NCBI GenBank assembly: GCA_005405945.1
Contig: BJHW01000001.1
Location: 7,626,001 to 7,690,000, forward strand
From: Streptomyces violaceusniger
GTDB taxonomy: Bacteria; Actinomycetota; Actinomycetes; Streptomycetales; Streptomycetaceae
Reading direction: 5' to 3'
Length of the DNA: 64,000 nucleotides
This document shows, one piece after another, positions 44,420 to 54,046 of the stretch. A model generated the notes under the pieces. The model saw nothing but the letters and a program-made list of their open reading frames with translations, was not told the origin of the DNA and did no database searches. A program made the translations under genes and the position numbers. Within the stretch, counting starts at the first letter, position 1. Every line of letters begins with the position of its first letter.

Positions 44420-45375
44420 CCCGCCCCGAAGCCCGCGATCGCGTCCAGGACCGCGCCCCGCATCGTGGGACTGCCCGTGTGTCCCGAGTCGTCGATCACC
44501 TTCAGCTCCGCGTCCGGCCAGGCTTTGGACAGCTCCCACGCGGTCTTCAGTGGACTGCCCAGGTCGAGTCGCCCGTGGATCAGCACTGCGGGGATACCGG
44601 CCAGCCGGTGTGCGTCGCGGAGGAGTTGACCGTCCTCGAGCCATGCGTCATGGGAGAAGTAGTGGGCGCAGATCCGGACGAAGGCCATCAGCGCGTCGTC
44701 GGGCTTGTCGCTGTAGTAGCCCGGATGCCCCAGTGCCTCGTGGGCGATGACGGCGTCCTCCCAAGCGCACCAGGCCCGCGCCGCCTCGACCCTGACCGCC
44801 TCGTCCGGGCTGTTCACCAGCCGGTCATAGGCCGCGACGAGATCGCCGCCCCGTTCCGCCTCCGGCACCCCGTCGCGGAACGTCTCCCAGGCGCCGGGCA
44901 GCAGGCGTCCGACACCGTGGTAGAGCCAGTGAGTCTCCTCCGGCCGGGTCATGGTGACGCCCGCGATGACGATCTCGGAGACCCGTTCGGGGTGGCGCTC
45001 GGCGTAGGCGAGGATCAGCGTCGAGCCCCAGGAGCCGCCGTAGAGGAGCCAGCGCTCGATGCCCAGGTGTTCGCGCAGTCGCTCCATGTCGGCGATGAGG
45101 TGGTCGGTGGTGTTGTGCTCGAGGCTGACGGACGGGTCGGAGGCGTGCGGCAGGCTCTCACCGCAGCCACGCTGGTCGAACAGGACGATCCGGAAGACCT
45201 CGGGATCGAACATCCCGCGAACGCCGCGCCGCCCTCCGCTGCCGGGGCCGCCGTGCACGCACAAGGCCGCCTTCCCATCGGGATTCCCGCTGGTCTCCCA
45301 GTAGATCCGGTTTCCGTCGCCGACCTCGAGGAGGCCGTGCGCGTACGGTTCGACGGGCGGGAACGGCTCGGCCAT
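44398..45375 (-). CDS. pip: Proline iminopeptidase
   Basis: 325 residues, S33 family, releasing N-terminal proline. H-G-G-P-G near residue 42, D-Q-R-G-C-G-E-S near 72, nucleophile G-G-S-W-G-S near 113, and the terminal D-x-G-H His motif near 302. Cytoplasmic; no signal peptide. It overlaps the LysR gene tail by 22 nt and ends the accessory block next to the MalF gene. Confidence 0.9.
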   Translation of the reverse strand: MAEPFPPVEPYAHGLLEVGDGNRIYWETSGNPDGKAALCVHGGPGSGGRRGVRGMFDPEVFRIVLFDQRGCGESLPHASDPSVSLEHNTTDHLIADMERLREHLGIERWLLYGGSWGSTLILAYAERHPERVSEIVIAGVTMTRPEETHWLYHGVGRLLPGAWETFRDGVPEAERGGDLVAAYDRLVNSPDEAVRVEAARAWCAWEDAVIAHEALGHPGYYSDKPDDALMAFVRICAHYFSHDAWLEDGQLLRDAHRLAGIPAVLIHGRLDLGSPLKTAWELSKAWPDAELKVIDDSGHTGSPTMRGAVLDAIAGFGAGHTGSRA

Positions 45376-45494
45376 GGCGGTCTCCTCCTGGAGGGGTGAA
45401 GGGCAACCTCGCGAGGCTAGGCGACGGCTGACACGGTGTCACCTAAATTGTCCCCGGCCCGTGCGGCGGTCGCAGGGGGCGCGACTCCGCCGCG

Positions 45495-46411
45495 TCAGAC
45501 CTCCTCCCTCATCAGCCGCAGGTACACCATCGAGAACAGCGCCCCACCAGCAGCAACAGCAGTGCCACCGCCGTGCCGTAGCCGATCAGGGACTTGTTGA
45601 ACGCCTGGTCGTACATGAAGACCGGGAGGGTCTGGCTGCGGTTCCCCGGGCCGCCCCGGGTCATCGCCCAGATGAGGCCGAACACCGAGAGCGTCTGCAG
45701 GGTGTTCAGCATCAGATTGGTGCCGATGGAACGGCGGATCATCGGCAGGGTGATGTGCCAGAAGCGGCCGAGGCCGCCGGCCCCGTCGACCTCCGCGGCC
45801 TCGGTGATCTCCTTGGGGATCTCCGACAGCGCGGCCGAGTAGACGAGCATCGAGAAGGCCGTGCCGCGCCAGACGTTGGCGAAGGAGACGGCGAGGATGG
45901 GCAGGGTGTAGAGCCAGTTCTGGGACGGCAGGCCCAGCCAGTCCAGCAGCGCGTTGAGCGTGCCCTCGCGGCGGAAGAACGCGTACAGCAGGAAGCCCGC
46001 CACGATCTCGGGGACGACCCAGGCCGCGATGACGATCGAGCCGGTCAGCGTGCGCACCGGCCGGGAGGCGCGCTGCATCAGGGCGGCCAGGGCCAGGCCG
46101 AGGGTGTTCTGGCCGACGAGGGAGGAGAGGAGGGTGAAGACGAGGGTGAGGACGACGGCGTTGCGGAAGTCGTCGTCCCCGAAGGCGCGCTGGAAGTTGT
46201 CCAGGCCCACGAAGTCCGTGGAGGACGCCCCCGTGAGCTGCATATTGGTGAAGGCGATATAGACGCAGTAGGCGATCGGGCCACCGAGGAAGAGCAGCAG
46301 CATGACGGTGGCGGGGGCGAGCGGAAGCCAGCGCAGGGGGCGGCCGCGACGGGGGCCCGGCCGGGCCGGGGTCTCCGTCGGGGCCGCCGCCACCTTGGTC
46401 GCGGTTGCCAT
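45495..46411 (-). CDS. MalF-type sugar ABC permease (one frame break)
   Basis: 305 residues when one G is restored at 45542-45545, which gives the expected ending V-Y-L-R-L-M-R-E-E-V. The first helix (about 30-50) follows a basic N-terminus; the EAA loop E-I-P-K-E-I-T-E-A-A-E-V-D-G-A is near 195. It starts 13 bp after the binding-protein stop. The partner MalG is not next to it: the peptidase gene follows, and a MalG-type gene is found at 30.1-31.0 kb. Confidence 0.87.
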
Positions 46412-46424
46412 CGGGGGTCGGCCC

Positions 46425-47800
46425 TCAGCCCTGGCCGCCCGCCGCCACCGTGGCGCCGTCGGCGATGGACTTCAGCTGGTCGTCGTAGGACTTCGCGGCC
46501 TTCTCCGGTGAGGCGTCACCCGTGGTCGCCGCCTCCATCGCCTCGCCGATCGCCGTGGACACCTGCGGATAGACGGGGGTGGTGGGGCGGTAGTGGGTGT
46601 ACTTCACCAGGCCCGTGAAGAAGGTGATCCCGGGCATGGAGGAGGTGTACTTCGGGTCCTGCGCGACGTCCTTGCGGACCGCGATCTGCGCGTCGACGAT
46701 GTCCCAGGTGACCGCGTTGTCCTTGGTCTGGAGCTGCTCGATGAACTTCCAGGCCAGATCGGGGTTCTTGGACTTCGCGGTGATCGCCCACGTCCAGCCG
46801 CCGGACATGCTGACCTTGCCGGGCGCCTGGCCGTTCTGCGTGGGCATCGGGGCCTGGCCGAGGGTCTTGGACCACTCGGGCCAGGGCTTGCCGCCGGTCT
46901 TCAGCCAGTTCTGGCCGAGCCAGGAGCCGTCGAGGGCGATGGCCAGCTTGCCCTGGGGCAGCCATTCGCTGTAGACGGTGGTGCCGACGTTGGGGTCGAG
47001 GGCGTCGGAGATGTCCGGGCCGAGCTTCTCGGAGTAGACGGTCTTGAGGAAGCCGAGGGCGTCACTGAACCCCTTGCCGCCGGTGACCCACTTCTTGGCG
47101 CCGGGGTCGTAGAGCGGGTTTCCGCCCGCCTCACCCGTGCCGTACAGCAGCATCTCGAAGCCCTGCATCACGGAGGTCTCGCCCGGGCCTTGCCGGTGTA
47201 GACGTTGAGCGGGGTGACGCCGGGGACCTTCTTCTTGATCGTGCGCGCCGCCTCGAGGATCTCGTTCCAGTTCTTGGGGGACCAGTCGGCGGGCAGCCCG
47301 GCCTTGGCGAAGATCTCCTTGTTGAACCACAGGCCGCGGGTGTCGGTGCCGTCCGGGACGCCGTACGTCTTGCCGTCCTCGGCCTTGGCGGCCGACTTCG
47401 CCGTGTCGACGAACTGGTCCCAGGTCTTCCACTTGGCCAGATAGTCGTCGAGGGGGCGCAGATAGCCCGCCTTGATGTCGGAGTTGATCCGGAAGGTGTC
47501 CTCGTAGACCAGGTCCGGGGCGGTCTTCGGGGACCGCATCATCTGCTGGACCTTGGTGGCGTAGTCGTTGTCCTGCGCCTGGATCGGGATCAGCTTGACC
47601 TTCTTGCCGGGGTTGGCCTTCTCGAACTGCTTCTTGACCTCGGCGAGATGGTTGTCCTTGAAGCGGATCTTGTTGTCGGTGGAGCGGTTGTAGGCGACCT
47701 TGACGGTGTCCGGGTCGCTGCCCGAACCGCCACCGCAGGCTGTGAGTCCCGCGGTGGCGGCGAGGGTGGCGGCGAGGATCAGTGGGGCGGTGGGGCGCAC
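46425..47800 (-). CDS. Sugar-binding lipoprotein (one frame break)
   Basis: 458 residues after one C is restored at 47185-47187. Lipobox L-T-A-C near residue 22, then an extracellular solute-binding family 1 protein with E-D-T-F-R-I-N-S-D and Y-G-V-P-D-G-T-D-T-R-G-L-W-F-N-K. The GTG at 47800 is preferred over 47806, because AAGGAGG sits eight bases upstream of it. With MalF and MalG it forms a sugar importer; in Streptomyces the ATPase (MsiK) is encoded elsewhere. The sugar is unknown, but the adjacent chitinase makes chito-oligosaccharides possible. Confidence 0.88.
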
Positions 47801-47936
47801 GGGCACGACCTCCTTGCTGGCCTCTGTGGGCTGCGGGCTGACCGTAAGGTCGGCTTCAACGGAAGGTCAATCCCCGTGACCTGGATGGTCACTTGATCGA
47901 ACGCCGCCCGGTGGGCGGATGGGGCTCGGCTCGGTG

Positions 47937-48946
47937 TCAGCCGTTGTAGCCCGCGAGCGCCTTGGTGAAGTCGTACGTGCCCTGGTCGATACCGCTGCAC
48001 GCGTCCCCGTCCGTGCCGGAGCCGCACTTGCGGTCGCGGTTGAGCGACCAGAAGCTGACGCGGGCCAGGTGGTGGCTCTTGGCGTAGGAGACCATGTCCT
48101 TGAAGTTGTTCAGGGATATGGTCTCGCCCGCGACGTCGGTCTTGCCGTTCATCGAGGAGAAGCCGACCTTGCGGTAGGCGGCGTCGGAGGAGAGGCCGTA
48201 CGCGCTCGCCACCGTGTTCTTCAGGCCGTCCACCGCGGACTTGGTGGCCCCCGCCATGTCGATCGACCCCTGGCCGAAGTCGAACGGCATGACCGTCCAG
48301 CCGTCCACGTCGAGCCCGGCGGTGGCGCCGCGCTTGACCAGGTCCTTTCCATTGGAGTCGGGACCGGACGTGGTGGTGCCGAAGGTGACGTACACCTTGA
48401 TGCCGCTGTTCTTCTGCTTGACCGTCTTGAGCGCGTCGATCACGCGCTGGCGGACCGTCGCGTTCTCGAACTCGGTCGACTCGATGTCGATGTCGATCGA
48501 CTTGAGCTTGTACGCGTCGATGACCTTCTGGTACGCGCCGGCGAGCGCGGAGGCGGAGGAGCACTTCTCGCCCAGCTTGTTACCGCTCCAGCCGCCGAAG
48601 GAGACGGTGACATCGCCGCCCGCCGAGCGGATGGAGTTGATCGTCGACTGGTCGTTGCCGCCGGTGAGCGCGCGGGAGCCGTCCCACTTGGGGTTGCAAC
48701 CGCCGTCGGACAGCATGAAGGCCATCGTGAACTGCTGGGTGCCGGTGGCCGACATGACGTCCGTGGCCTTGGGCGGGGAGCCCCAACCCAGGTAGAGGTA
48801 GGGGCCGTTGAGCCCGCTGGGGCGGCGGCGGTGTGCGCCGCCCGCGGCGCCGCCTGGGCGGTGGCCGCCGTGGTGGCGCCCGCGGCGAGCAGGCCGATGG
48901 CGGCGGCGAGGGCGAGTCTGCGGTGCGTTGGCTTGGAAAGAGGCAT
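47937..48946 (-). CDS. Secreted GH18 chitinase-like protein (one frame break)
   Basis: 336 residues after one C at 48819-48822. Signal peptide with A-T-A-Q-A-A near residue 32, then a GH18 barrel starting L-N-G-P-Y-L-Y-L-G-W-G. The catalytic strand reads S-I-D-I-D-I-E: the Glu acid and two Asp are present, the first Asp of D-x-x-D-x-D-x-E is Lys. Other blocks are V-S-F-G-G-W-S and M-P-F-D-F-G. GGAGG precedes the ATG. No chitin-binding domain is seen. Confidence 0.87.
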
Positions 48947-49093
48947 GGCTGATGGAGCCTCCTGGTGGGGGTGGGAGGAAGTCGAGCGAGGCCGAACCTA
49001 GCGAGGCGGCATGGCCGCGACAAGATGTCGGATAGGAAACTTTCCTATTCGCGTACCGATGCGGTTGGGCACCTACGCATTCATGCGGCCACG

Positions 49094-49141
49094 CGCCCCC
49101 GGACCTCCCCGCCCCCGGACCTCCGCGCCCCCGGACCTACG
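49094..49141. repeat. Three 16-bp tandem repeats after oxidoreductase gene
   Basis: Units CGCCCCCGGACCTCCC, CGCCCCCGGACCTCCG and CGCCCCCGGACCTACG start at 49094, 49110 and 49126. They sit just after the oxidoreductase stop in the 198-bp gap before the chitinase start, otherwise empty. Confidence 0.8.
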
Positions 49142-49144
49142 CGG

Positions 49145-50061
49145 CTAAGCGCTGACGCGGAGGACCGTCTTCCCCTTCGCCGTACCGGACTTGATGTCCT
49201 CCTGGACCTCGGCGATCTTCTCCCAGGGCTCGACGCGCCACACCGGAAGGCTCAGGGTTCCGGCGGCGATGGCGTCGGCCACCGTCTGGGGGCGTCCAGG
49301 CGGAAGTCGGTGCCCTCGCGGCCGCTCGCCCGGACCCCGAACTCGGCGGCGTGCTCGAAGTCGCTGATCGTCACCACGTGGGAGGGGTCCCCGGCGAGCG
49401 CGATCAGCGCGGGGAGCACGCCGCCCCGGCCCATGTCCACGACGCGGTCGACACCCTGCGGGGCGAGGGCGCGTACGCGCTCCTCCAGGCCCTCGCCGTA
49501 GCGCGTGACCTCCGCCCCGAGCTCGCGCATGAGGGCTTCCTTCGCCTCGCCGGACGTCACGATGACGCGGGCCCCGCGGCGTACGGCGATCTGGGTGGCG
49601 AGTTGCCCGACGGCACCGCTTCCGCCGTTGAGGAACACGGTGTGTCCCTCGGCCACGCCCACTTCATCCAGGACGCGGACCGCGGTCTCGGCCACCATCG
49701 GGATCGCCGCCGCCTGCTCGAACGACATCCCGTCCGGGATGGCGCCCCAGTGCGCGAGCACGGCGAACTCGGCCGCGCCGGATGTGGTGCCGCCGAAGAA
49801 CAGGTTCCCGAAGACCCGGTCCCCGACGGCGGTGCCCTCGACGCCCTCGCCGAGCGCCGACACGACCCCCGCTATCTCGAAGCCGGTCCCCTGGGGCAGT
49901 TGCCCGCCGAGGGCGCCCTCGCGCACGACCCAGTCGGCGGGGTTGGTGCCGCATGCGCGCACCTCGACCTGGATCTGTCCGGGTCCGGGGACGGGGGCGT
50001 CGGTCTCCACGAAGCGGAGCACCTCCGGGCCGCCGAACTTGTCGATCTGGACAGCTCTCAT
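49145..50061 (-). CDS. Quinone oxidoreductase-like reductase (one frame break)
   Basis: MDR-type zinc-independent reductase, 305 residues after one C at 49288-49292. N-terminal M-R-A-V-Q-I-D-K-F-G-G-P-E-V-L, cofactor motif N-G-G-S-G-A-V-G-Q-L-A near 145, and ending K-T-V-L-R-V. It lacks the zinc ligands of alcohol dehydrogenases. Probably NADPH-dependent, acting on quinones or enals. Divergent from a TetR gene, with two matched operators in between, so likely induced by an electrophile. Confidence 0.88.
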
Positions 50062-50072
50062 CATGGCCTCCT

Positions 50073-50125
50073 GATAACACTTGGTGTCGTCGTTTGTGGT
50101 CGCCACGATAACACCAAGTGTTATC
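50073..50125. promoter_or_regulatory. Paired TetR operators
   Basis: GATAACACTTGGTGT (50073-50087) and its exact reverse complement ACACCAAGTGTTATC (50111-50125). Each is itself an AACAC-N3-GTGT(T) palindrome, so there are two operators 38 bp apart, one near each divergent start. Confidence 0.8.
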
Positions 50126-50150
50126 AGGGGGCTACGGATACCCTGAGGGC

Positions 50151-50771
50151 ATGCCTCGATGGGAGCCGGATGCGCAGCTGCGCCTGGAGACGGCAGCTCT
50201 TGAACTGTTCGCCGAGCGCGGCTACGACGGCACGACCGTCGCGGACATCGCGGAGCGGGCCGGGCTGATGAAGCGCTCGTTCTTCCGGTACTTCCCGGAC
50301 AAGCGGGAAGCGCTCTTCGGCGGAACGGAAAGGCTGGTCGCGCACCTTCGGCAGGAGGTGGAGGAGGCCCCCGCCGACACCCCGCCCTGGCAGGTGCTCA
50401 TCGCCGCGCTCACCAGCTCCGGGCGGCTCTTCCCGAAGGACCGGGCCGTCGCGCACCAGCGGCAGAGCGTCATCGCGGCCAACCCCGAGCTGCGCGAGCG
50501 GGAAGTCCTCAAGATGGCGACGCTCCATGACCTGCTCACATCGCTCCTGGCGCAGCGGGGCATCCCGGAGCGGCAGGCGGCATATCTGGTGCGGCTCGCG
50601 CAGACGGTGTACGAGCAGGCCTTCGCGCAGTGGATCGCCCCTGGGGCGGACATGACGTTCGAGGGCTGCATGGCGGACGCGGCGGCGGAACTCGACCGCG
50701 CGCTGACGCTGGGGATGGCGGACGCGACGAGTGCCGCCCGGCGGCTCGGAGCCGGTCAGCCGGCGAGGTGA
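50151..50771 (+). CDS. TetR-family regulator
   Basis: 206 residues. Helix-turn-helix with T-V-A-D-I-A-E-R-A-G-L-M-K-R-S-F-F-R-Y-F near residues 28-48. Divergent from the quinone oxidoreductase and separated from it by two operators. It probably represses both genes. Confidence 0.92.
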   Translation: MPRWEPDAQLRLETAALELFAERGYDGTTVADIAERAGLMKRSFFRYFPDKREALFGGTERLVAHLRQEVEEAPADTPPWQVLIAALTSSGRLFPKDRAVAHQRQSVIAANPELREREVLKMATLHDLLTSLLAQRGIPERQAAYLVRLAQTVYEQAFAQWIAPGADMTFEGCMADAAAELDRALTLGMADATSAARRLGAGQPAR

Positions 50772-50991
50772 GGCGGGAACGGAAGGTTGTGGCCGTCGAC
50801 GCTGACGAGTCCCGTGATCAGGTCGGGTCGGAGCATCGCCTCGCCGACACCGCACGGACGTATCCATGGGCGGAGCTGGTCGCTCCCGCGCGGCCGATGG
50901 GCGAGCTTCGCGGACTCCTCACCGGACCGCCCGGGCCCGCTCCCCGGGAAGCGGTCAGCCCCTCCCGGTGACGAACTGAAGGGAGAAGATG

Positions 50992-51881
50992 ATGTCGATG
51001 GATCCAACCGTCGCGGTGGTGGGCCCGGGGCGATCGGCACGACCGTGGCGGCGGCGCTGCATGAGGTCGGCCGTACGCCGAGGATGTGTGGCCGAACAGC
51101 GCGTGAACGCCTCGAGCTGCACGTAGGCGAAGGTCGCGTCGTCGTGCCGGGGCCTGTGTGGATCGACCCGGCACAGAGTGATGGAACGGTCGACCTTGTC
51201 TTCCTTGCCGTCAAGTCGACGCAGGTTGAGGCGGCGGCACCATGGTTGACGGCATTGTGCGGTGCGGACACCGTTGTCTGTGTTCTGCAGAACGGCGTCG
51301 AGCAACGATCGATGGTCGCGCCCTACCTCTCCGGCGCCCGGGCCATCCCCTCGGTCGTGTGGTTCCCCGCCCAGGCGCGGTCCGACGGTTCGGTGTGGCT
51401 GCGCGGCGACGCGCGCCTCACCCTGCCGGACACCGCGGCGTCTCATGTGGTGCTCGAGGCTCTGCGCGGCACTCGGTGTTCGGTCGACCTGGCCACGGAC
51501 TTCACGTCCGTGGCATGGCGCAAGCTGCTGCAGAACGCGGTCGCCGGATTGATGGTCCTCACGGGCCGCCGCTCCGGCGTATTCGCCAGGGCCGATATCG
51601 CCGAGCTGGCTCTGGCCTATCTACGGGAGTGCCTCGAGGTTGCCCGGGCCGAGGGCGCGGCACTGGGCGACGAGGTGCCGCGAGAGATCGTTGACGGGCT
51701 CCAGGGCTACCCGGCCGATATGGGCACCTCCATCCTCGCCGACCGCGAAGCCAACCGGCCGCTCGAATGGAACATCCGCAACGGTGTCGTGCAGCGCCGC
51801 GGACGGGCCCACGGCATCCCGACTCCGATCAGCGATCTGGTGGTGCCGCTTCTCGCTGCCGCGAGCGATGGACCCGGCTGA
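50992..51881 (+). CDS. Ketopantoate reductase-like dehydrogenase (one frame break)
   Basis: 296 residues if one G is restored at 51027-51030, which completes the start V-A-V-V-G-P-G-A-I-G-T-T. ApbA/PanE family: K-S-T-Q-V near residue 78, N-G-V-E-Q near 104, W-R-K-L-L-Q-N-A near 180, N-x-P-L-E-W-N near 255. The usual member reduces ketopantoate for CoA biosynthesis; paralogs act on other ketoacids. The start could also be 50989 or 50998. The 220 bp before it hold no clear gene. Confidence 0.83.
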
Positions 51882-51892
51882 CTCCTGGAGTC

Positions 51893-52052
51893 ATCGATAT
51901 GCGGCTCCGCCGCATGGCAGGGGCTTCGCCCCCAGGCCCCGGGGTCGGTCGGGGGTCGGGGGTCGGGGGCGAGGCCTCAGTCGTGGGAAGGGGCGGGAAG
52001 GGGAAAGCATCGACATGCGGCTCCGCCGCGTGGCCCGCCGCGGGCGGCACGA
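51893..52052. repeat. Dispersed element, copies 3 and 4
   Basis: Two cores in the same orientation: CATCGATATGCGGCTCC..GCCGCATGGC (51893) and CATCGACATGCGGCTCC..GCCGCGTGGC (52010), separated by AGGGGCTTCGCCCCC and a GTCGGGG short tandem. It fills the gap between the panE-like gene and the CitB-type regulator. Confidence 0.75.
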
Positions 52053-52066
52053 TCCGCCGGATACCG

Positions 52067-52777
52067 CTAGTGCTCGCTGAGCCAGCGGTACAGCAGCTCG
52101 GGCCGTCCGATCTGCCCGTAGTGCGGGGCGCGGGCGGCCCGCCCGGCCTCCACCAGGTGCTCCAGATAGCGGCGGGCGGTGATCCGGGAGATCCCCACGG
52201 TCTCGGCGGTCGCCGCGGCCGAGATGCCCTCCTCCGCCGCGCCGCGCAGCGCCTCCGTGACCGCGTGCAGGGTGGCCTGGGTCAGCCCCTTCGGCATCGC
52301 GGCGGGCTGCGGCGCCCGCAGCGCGGCCAGCGCCCGGTCCACCTCGTCCTGCCCGCTGGCCTCGCCCGCGGTCGCGCGGAACTCGGCGTACCGGAGGAGG
52401 CGGTCCCGGAGGGTGGAGAAGGTGAACGGTTTCAGCACGTACTGCACGACCCCGAGGGAGACCCCGTCCCGGACCACCGCGAGGTCCCGGGCCGAGGTGA
52501 CCGCGATCACATCCGCGCCGTTCCCGGCGGCGCGCAGCGCCCGTACGAGCTGGAGGCCGTGCCCGTCGGGGAGGTAGAGGTCCAGCAGCAGCAGATCGGC
52601 GGGCGTCCGCTCCAGCAACCGCTGCGCGTCCCCGCCGCTCCGCGCCGCCCCGACGACGGCGAAGCCGGGAACGCGCTCGACGTACATCCGGTGCGCGTCC
52701 GCCGCGACGGGGTCGTCTTCGACGACGAGAACCCGGATCGGCGCCGGATCCCCCGGTCTCGCCTGCGGCGGGCTCAT
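52067..52777 (-). CDS. CitB/DpiA-type response regulator
   Basis: 236 residues. Receiver domain residues 10-130 with phospho-acceptor D66 in L-L-L-L-D-L-Y-L-P-D; C-terminal winged helix with T-V-G-I-S-R-I-T-A-R-R-Y-L-E-H-L. This family pairs with DcuS/CitA kinases and controls carboxylate uptake. Its likely partner kinase is at 54047-55675 on the same strand, separated by 1.27 kb of repeats. Confidence 0.9.
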   Translation of the reverse strand: MSPPQARPGDPAPIRVLVVEDDPVAADAHRMYVERVPGFAVVGAARSGGDAQRLLERTPADLLLLDLYLPDGHGLQLVRALRAAGNGADVIAVTSARDLAVVRDGVSLGVVQYVLKPFTFSTLRDRLLRYAEFRATAGEASGQDEVDRALAALRAPQPAAMPKGLTQATLHAVTEALRGAAEEGISAAATAETVGISRITARRYLEHLVEAGRAARAPHYGQIGRPELLYRWLSEH

Positions 52778-53185
52778 GAACGGATTCCTCTCGAAACGCG
52801 GTCGACATGCGGTGCACGCAGAAGCTCAGGCCTCCAATTTACGGAGGGTAACCGAAAGTGGCCAGATCCCTACGGTGACGATTCCCCTACGGCCTGTGCC
52901 CCGGGGGTTCCGCCCCTCGACCCCTCGCCGGGCGCGGCCGAATATGGCCGCCCGGCGGCGGGGTGGGATGGCGACCCGTCCGGGTGGTCCGGCTCGCCCG
53001 GGATAGCGGGCAGCCCCCTCGGCCCCAGATGGGCGCCCGGCGTGGGGCGCGGGCATCGGGTGGGCTCGTCCGGTAGGGAGCGCCTGCCACGGGCCTCGGC
53101 CTCGCGGGGCTGGGTCTCGCCGCCCGGCGGCCGGGCTGGAGTGAAGGCGGCGCTCCGCCCGGGTCGGCCGTGCCTCGGGCCCGGT

Positions 53186-53268
53186 GGGGTCGGGCTTCCC
53201 CCTCCCCGCCCCTTCCCGTAACCAGGGGCTTCGCCCCTGGACCCCGAGGTCCGGGGCGAAGCACCGGC
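53186..53268. repeat. Dispersed element, left part of interrupted copy
   Basis: TTCCCCCTCCCCGCCCCTTCCC, then the hairpin AGGGGCTTCGCCCCT and GTCCGGGGCGAAGC. It matches the outer half of the element at 9735 and runs straight into the first 18-bp unit. Confidence 0.65.
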
Positions 53269-53682
53269 ACGCGTCGAAGCCCGGTCACGTGTCGGAGTCC
53301 GGTCATGCGTCGGAGCCCCGCCATGCGGCGGAGTCCGGTCATGCGTCGGAGTCCGGTCACGCGTCGGAGCCCCGCCACGCGTCGGAGCCCGGCCATGCGT
53401 TGGTGCCCCGCCGCGCGTTGGTGCCCCGCCACGCGTTGGTGCCCCGCCACGCGTCGGAGTCTGGTCGCGCGTCGGAGCCCCGCCACGCGTCGGAGTCCGG
53501 TCGCGCGTTGGTGCCCCGCCACGCGTCGGAGTCTGGTCGCGCGTCGGAGCCCCGCCACGCGTCGGAGCCCCGCCACGCGTCGAAGTCCGGTCATGCGTCG
53601 GAGTCCGGTCATGCGTCGGAGTCCGGTCATGCGTCGGAGTCCGGTCATGCGGCGGAGCCCCGCCATGCGGCGGAGCCGCGTA
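53269..53682. repeat. 23 x 18-bp tandem array
   Basis: Exactly 23 consecutive 18-bp units, e.g. ATGCGTCGGAGTCCGGTC and ACGCGTCGGAGCCCCGCC, with two to three main variants interleaved. The total is 414 bp without spacers. The final unit (ATGCGGCGGAGCCGCGTA) equals the GGCGGAGCCGC-TATCG boundary of the dispersed element, which suggests the array grew from that sequence. Confidence 0.9.
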
Positions 53683-53770
53683 TCGGTGCTGTGGGAAGGG
53701 GCGAAGCCCCGGTCGGGGGCTGGGGCGGAGCCCCAGTTTCGGGAAGGGGCGGGGAGGGGGAAGCCCCGCG
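53683..53770. repeat. Dispersed element, right part of interrupted copy
   Basis: TCGGTGCTGTGGGAAGGGGC, hairpins GGGGCGGAGCCCC and a GGGAAGGGGCGGGGAGGGGG block, completing an element core that begins in the last array unit. Confidence 0.65.
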
Positions 53771-54046
53771 TCGGGTGCGGGCATCCGGTGGCCCCGTCGG
53801 CATGTCCGGCCCCGCCCCGTGCGGGGTGGTGGGTGGTGGGCCGCCTCCGGGGGCCGGGGGTCGGCACCGCCCGGCTGCCGCCGGGTCGGGTGGCCGGGCC
53901 CGGGCATGCCCGCCCCCGCAGGCTGGACGGCGGTGGTCCGCCCCCGGGAGCCGGGCGCCCGGCCGCTGTCCCGGCTGTCACGGGGCCCGGCTCATCCCTG
54001 GCTGCCGCCGGGTGGTCAGTCGGGGCGGCCCCGCCCGACGCGGGGC

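Larger units (their letters stand above)
52778..54046. other. 1.27-kb gene-free repeat region inside a two-component locus
   Basis: Long open frames exist on both strands, but they are low-complexity and driven by the 18-bp repeat. I see no real gene. Contents: 52778-53185 GC-rich unique sequence; two flanks of the dispersed element; the 23-unit array; and 53770-54046 with a CCGCCGGGTCGGGTGGCCGG-type short inverted sequence. Confidence 0.65.

Noticed and set aside
50770..50991. A short gene or hydrolase remnant before the panE-like gene
   Set aside because: A minus-strand stretch looks faintly like an alpha/beta hydrolase piece, but there is no motif or start and it is too short to support.
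53269..53682. CRISPR array
   Set aside because: The 18-bp units are directly adjacent with no spacers, and no cas genes are near.
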